From positions 10,254,599 through 10,318,598 of the forward strand of contig CM076669.1 of NCBI GenBank assembly GCA_038496675.1: a stretch of DNA of 64,000 nucleotides. The letters run 5' to 3'. The first letter of the stretch is position 1; the number at the start of each line of letters is the position of its first letter. The notes under the pieces were generated by a model that saw nothing but the letters and a program-made list of their open reading frames with translations, was not told the DNA's origin and searched no databases. Positions 61,844 through 64,000 of this stretch are shown here, piece after piece. Source of the stretch: Rachycentron canadum. Lineage: Eukaryota > Chordata > Actinopteri > Carangiformes > Rachycentridae. The position numbers were made by a program, and so were the translations under genes.

Positions 61844-64000
61844 AGAACAGGATGCTAGACTGAGTTGGGTCTGGTGAAATGTGTTAGTGTGGAGAGAGGG
61901 AGCTATCACAGGCACTGGGGTAAGGCAGGCAAAGAAGCTTGGAGGGCCCCTGTGATAAGAATGTAGAAATGCTGAGGCTAGTTTGGGAATACATAAACAC
62001 AAACTCACACTCAGAAAGGCAGAGAGAGTAAGATGTTAAACATTTTTTTCTTTCATCTGCAACCAGCCTGACTGAACCTGACTTCCATAAACAAAGCCTT
62101 TCCAAGCAGCATCCTATATCACGCTTCTAAGAACAAGCAAGCGTGAGCAGAGTCATACTTCTTTAGTTTCATTCTTATTCACCGCCTTTTCCAAAGGGCT
62201 AATCTACATCTTTCATTGAATCAAGAATGGAAATTCACAAGAAATGCTTCTTTTTCAATTTCATGCTGAAGTAGCTCAAGTTAGTGGATGTAATTTCTCC
62301 TAACAAGAAAATTTATCACTCTGTTGCACACTTAGTCCAGCTATGTGAGAAAAGGGCCTCCTTTACGCATTTTTTTTATTCTTGGGCTTTGATAAATGTG
62401 CCAAAAGCATGATCACTCCCTTCATAGCACTCCATACAAGGACAGAACAATTACAGTGGTTATTAAAAAAAAAAAAAAAAAAACTAGTTGAAATTTGTAT
62501 GAAAGATAAATGACATATCATTTAGGACTGCGGTGAAGGCATTACAAAATTAAGCAGGGACTAAGCCAAGAAGGGGGATGGAGTTGTTTTACATATATTT
62601 TAGAGACCTCAACTTCTGAGTCTGAGAATTATGTCATTGTACAGACACAAGCGGGTAGACACACTGATAGCTGACACAAGGAACATGGAAAGAGCAAAAA
62701 GAAAAAGAAAAGCAGTTTCAAGTGATTTGAAGAGGGAATCTCTCCTCACACATTCAAAACTTCTGCCAACAAAGAAGTATTTCCTCGCTGTGACAAAATT
62801 TCTGGGAAAGACTAACGATGCAAAAAACACCAAATCCATTTGAAGTTTTGGGCAAAGTGTGATTATCAGGTTCACGCCGAATTGGATGATGAAGTCCAAA
62901 CAGGTGAAAGGGAATGCATGAAGAATAGTATTGCTGAAATAATACCACGCATGGTCAAGCCACCTGGCTAATGTATATTTATCTTGTAAACGTCTGATAA
63001 ATGCAGAAACAATCCAATCTCTGGATTTCCATTGGAAGATTCTGCAGCACAGACTCAAGCGTGAAACCAGTATCAGCTTAGTGTCTAGTCAAGCTTGAGA
63101 CGCTGCGCCTGTTCCACAAAGCATGTTCTGCATATGCTCATGGGCGTCACTTTTATCAGGGTGGAACAAGCAGCTTTCCAGTGCTATCACTGATCAGTTC
63201 GTGTGAGTTAAGTCCCTGCGTGTGGGTAAATAAGGAGTGGTTAGGTCCTGATGAGGAATGGCAGGCTGTTTGAGCAGGAACATAGGCTTGAGAAAGGCGA
63301 GCCTGTCTATCTCTGCTGCAATGCATTCCTAGTGTGACTTCCATCATTAACCTCAGACTGGAGTACATCTTATTCTCTGTACCTGCCCAAAACAAATATT
63401 CAGCTTGCCCTCCCAAACCATTTTACTGTGAGTGGATATTGCTTCTTAAATCACCTCTTCAGACTCAATATATGCCAAACTTGTTCTATTTACATATGTT
63501 CAAAAATATAGCAAATAACATATCTGACGTTATTATGAAGTTGGAAATGATACAGATGTCAGTCCACCTTGACAGAAAATGCAGGATCTGACCTTAGCTG
63601 ATAAAATCCAGCAGCTTCTGCTTTAAAGCCTGCAGTGAAGAGAGCCAAAGCCAGCACTAAGTGACATGTCAGTCAGTTCGTCTGTTTGGAGCCTTCAATT
63701 CCCCAGGGCCTGAGCTTATTTACTGCATTTGTATGAAAAGCTGTGAAGAGGAGAAGGCTGAGAGCCCGGCTGGCTCTCTTACATATGTATACAGTGTTTG
63801 GAGGCAATGCGTAAAGAGCATCTCCCTTGCAGCCTGGAAGCGCAACAACTACAAACAACTTGGGAGAAGGATAGAGCCATTTATATATTCAAAAATGGGT
63901 CAGGGATGAAGGTAATCGGAGCAGCAGAGAGTGTTAACAAGTGCAACATAAAAAGATGATACCTGGAATCTGTTAGCAGAGATTCTGGGCGCGCATTAGG

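Larger units (their letters stand above)
52763..64000 (-). other. foxp2: foxp2 intron 2 (3' part)
   Basis: At least 11.2 kb with no exon found, consistent with the very large intron 2 of other vertebrates. It contains a poly(A) tract at 53076-53099, a POU octamer at 53178-53185, a 398-N gap at 58420-58817, a long TG repeat at 59969-60021, an (ACC)n run at 61825-61843, poly(A) at 62465-62483, and a TAATTA-rich unique block at 54710-54900. Confidence 0.7.

Noticed and set aside
62609..63058. 149-residue open frame on the minus strand
   Set aside because: Hydrophobic but without any family resemblance; lies in intron 2 of foxp2 and shows no conserved pattern.
52763..64000. Start-codon exon (human exon 2) of foxp2
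   Set aside because: No sequence encoding a MMQES-type N-terminus or the following glutamine run was found; it presumably lies beyond the window.

Overview
The window is vertebrate nuclear DNA, most likely from an acanthomorph (spiny-rayed) teleost. Short coding exons with GT-AG introns lie in AT-rich, microsatellite-rich sequence. Diverged copies of repeat families I recognise from percomorph fish are present. No bacterial, viral or organellar gene organisation is visible.

One gene explains all convincing coding sequence: foxp2, a forkhead transcription factor, on the minus strand. Fifteen coding exons matching human FOXP2 exons 3-17 could be joined without a frame break. They give 2,097 nt, or 698 codons plus the stop. 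Transcription runs from high to low coordinates. The exon with the start codon (human exon 2) was not found and should lie beyond position 64000, or less probably in the 58420-58817 gap. In order, the exons encode a glutamine-rich N-terminal half (52762 to 39448), a low-complexity linker with the residues matching the two human-specific FOXP2 changes (38152 to 37867), a C2H2 zinc finger (36105 to 29920), a leucine zipper (30007 to 27888), a CtBP-type PLNLV motif (27888/23894), the forkhead domain (22673 to 19738), and the acidic C-terminus ending SEDLE (13116). The C-terminal sequence distinguishes it from FOXP1 and FOXP4.

Layout: 1-9480 is 3' flank with no supported gene, repeat copies and AT-rich blocks that look like conserved non-coding DNA. 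About 9485-13115 is a probable long 3' UTR. 13116-52762 holds exons 17 to 3 with introns of 0.16 to 9.4 kb. 52763-64000 is the start of a large intron 2. Two runs of N (400 and 398 bases) fall in introns.

The most interesting observations are: a 17-pair miR-9 complementary site in the 3' UTR whose antisense strand itself resembles a mir-9 hairpin; seed matches to miR-132/212 and miR-140-5p in the same UTR; a five-unit octapeptide expansion in exon 16; an Arg-Glu dipeptide expansion in exon 7; almost complete absence of the long polyglutamine tract; Asn at the position equivalent to human N303; a read-through stop after exon 10 that would give a forkhead-less isoform; and a perfect 14-bp inverted repeat in intron 9. 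I found no unknown multi-gene system.
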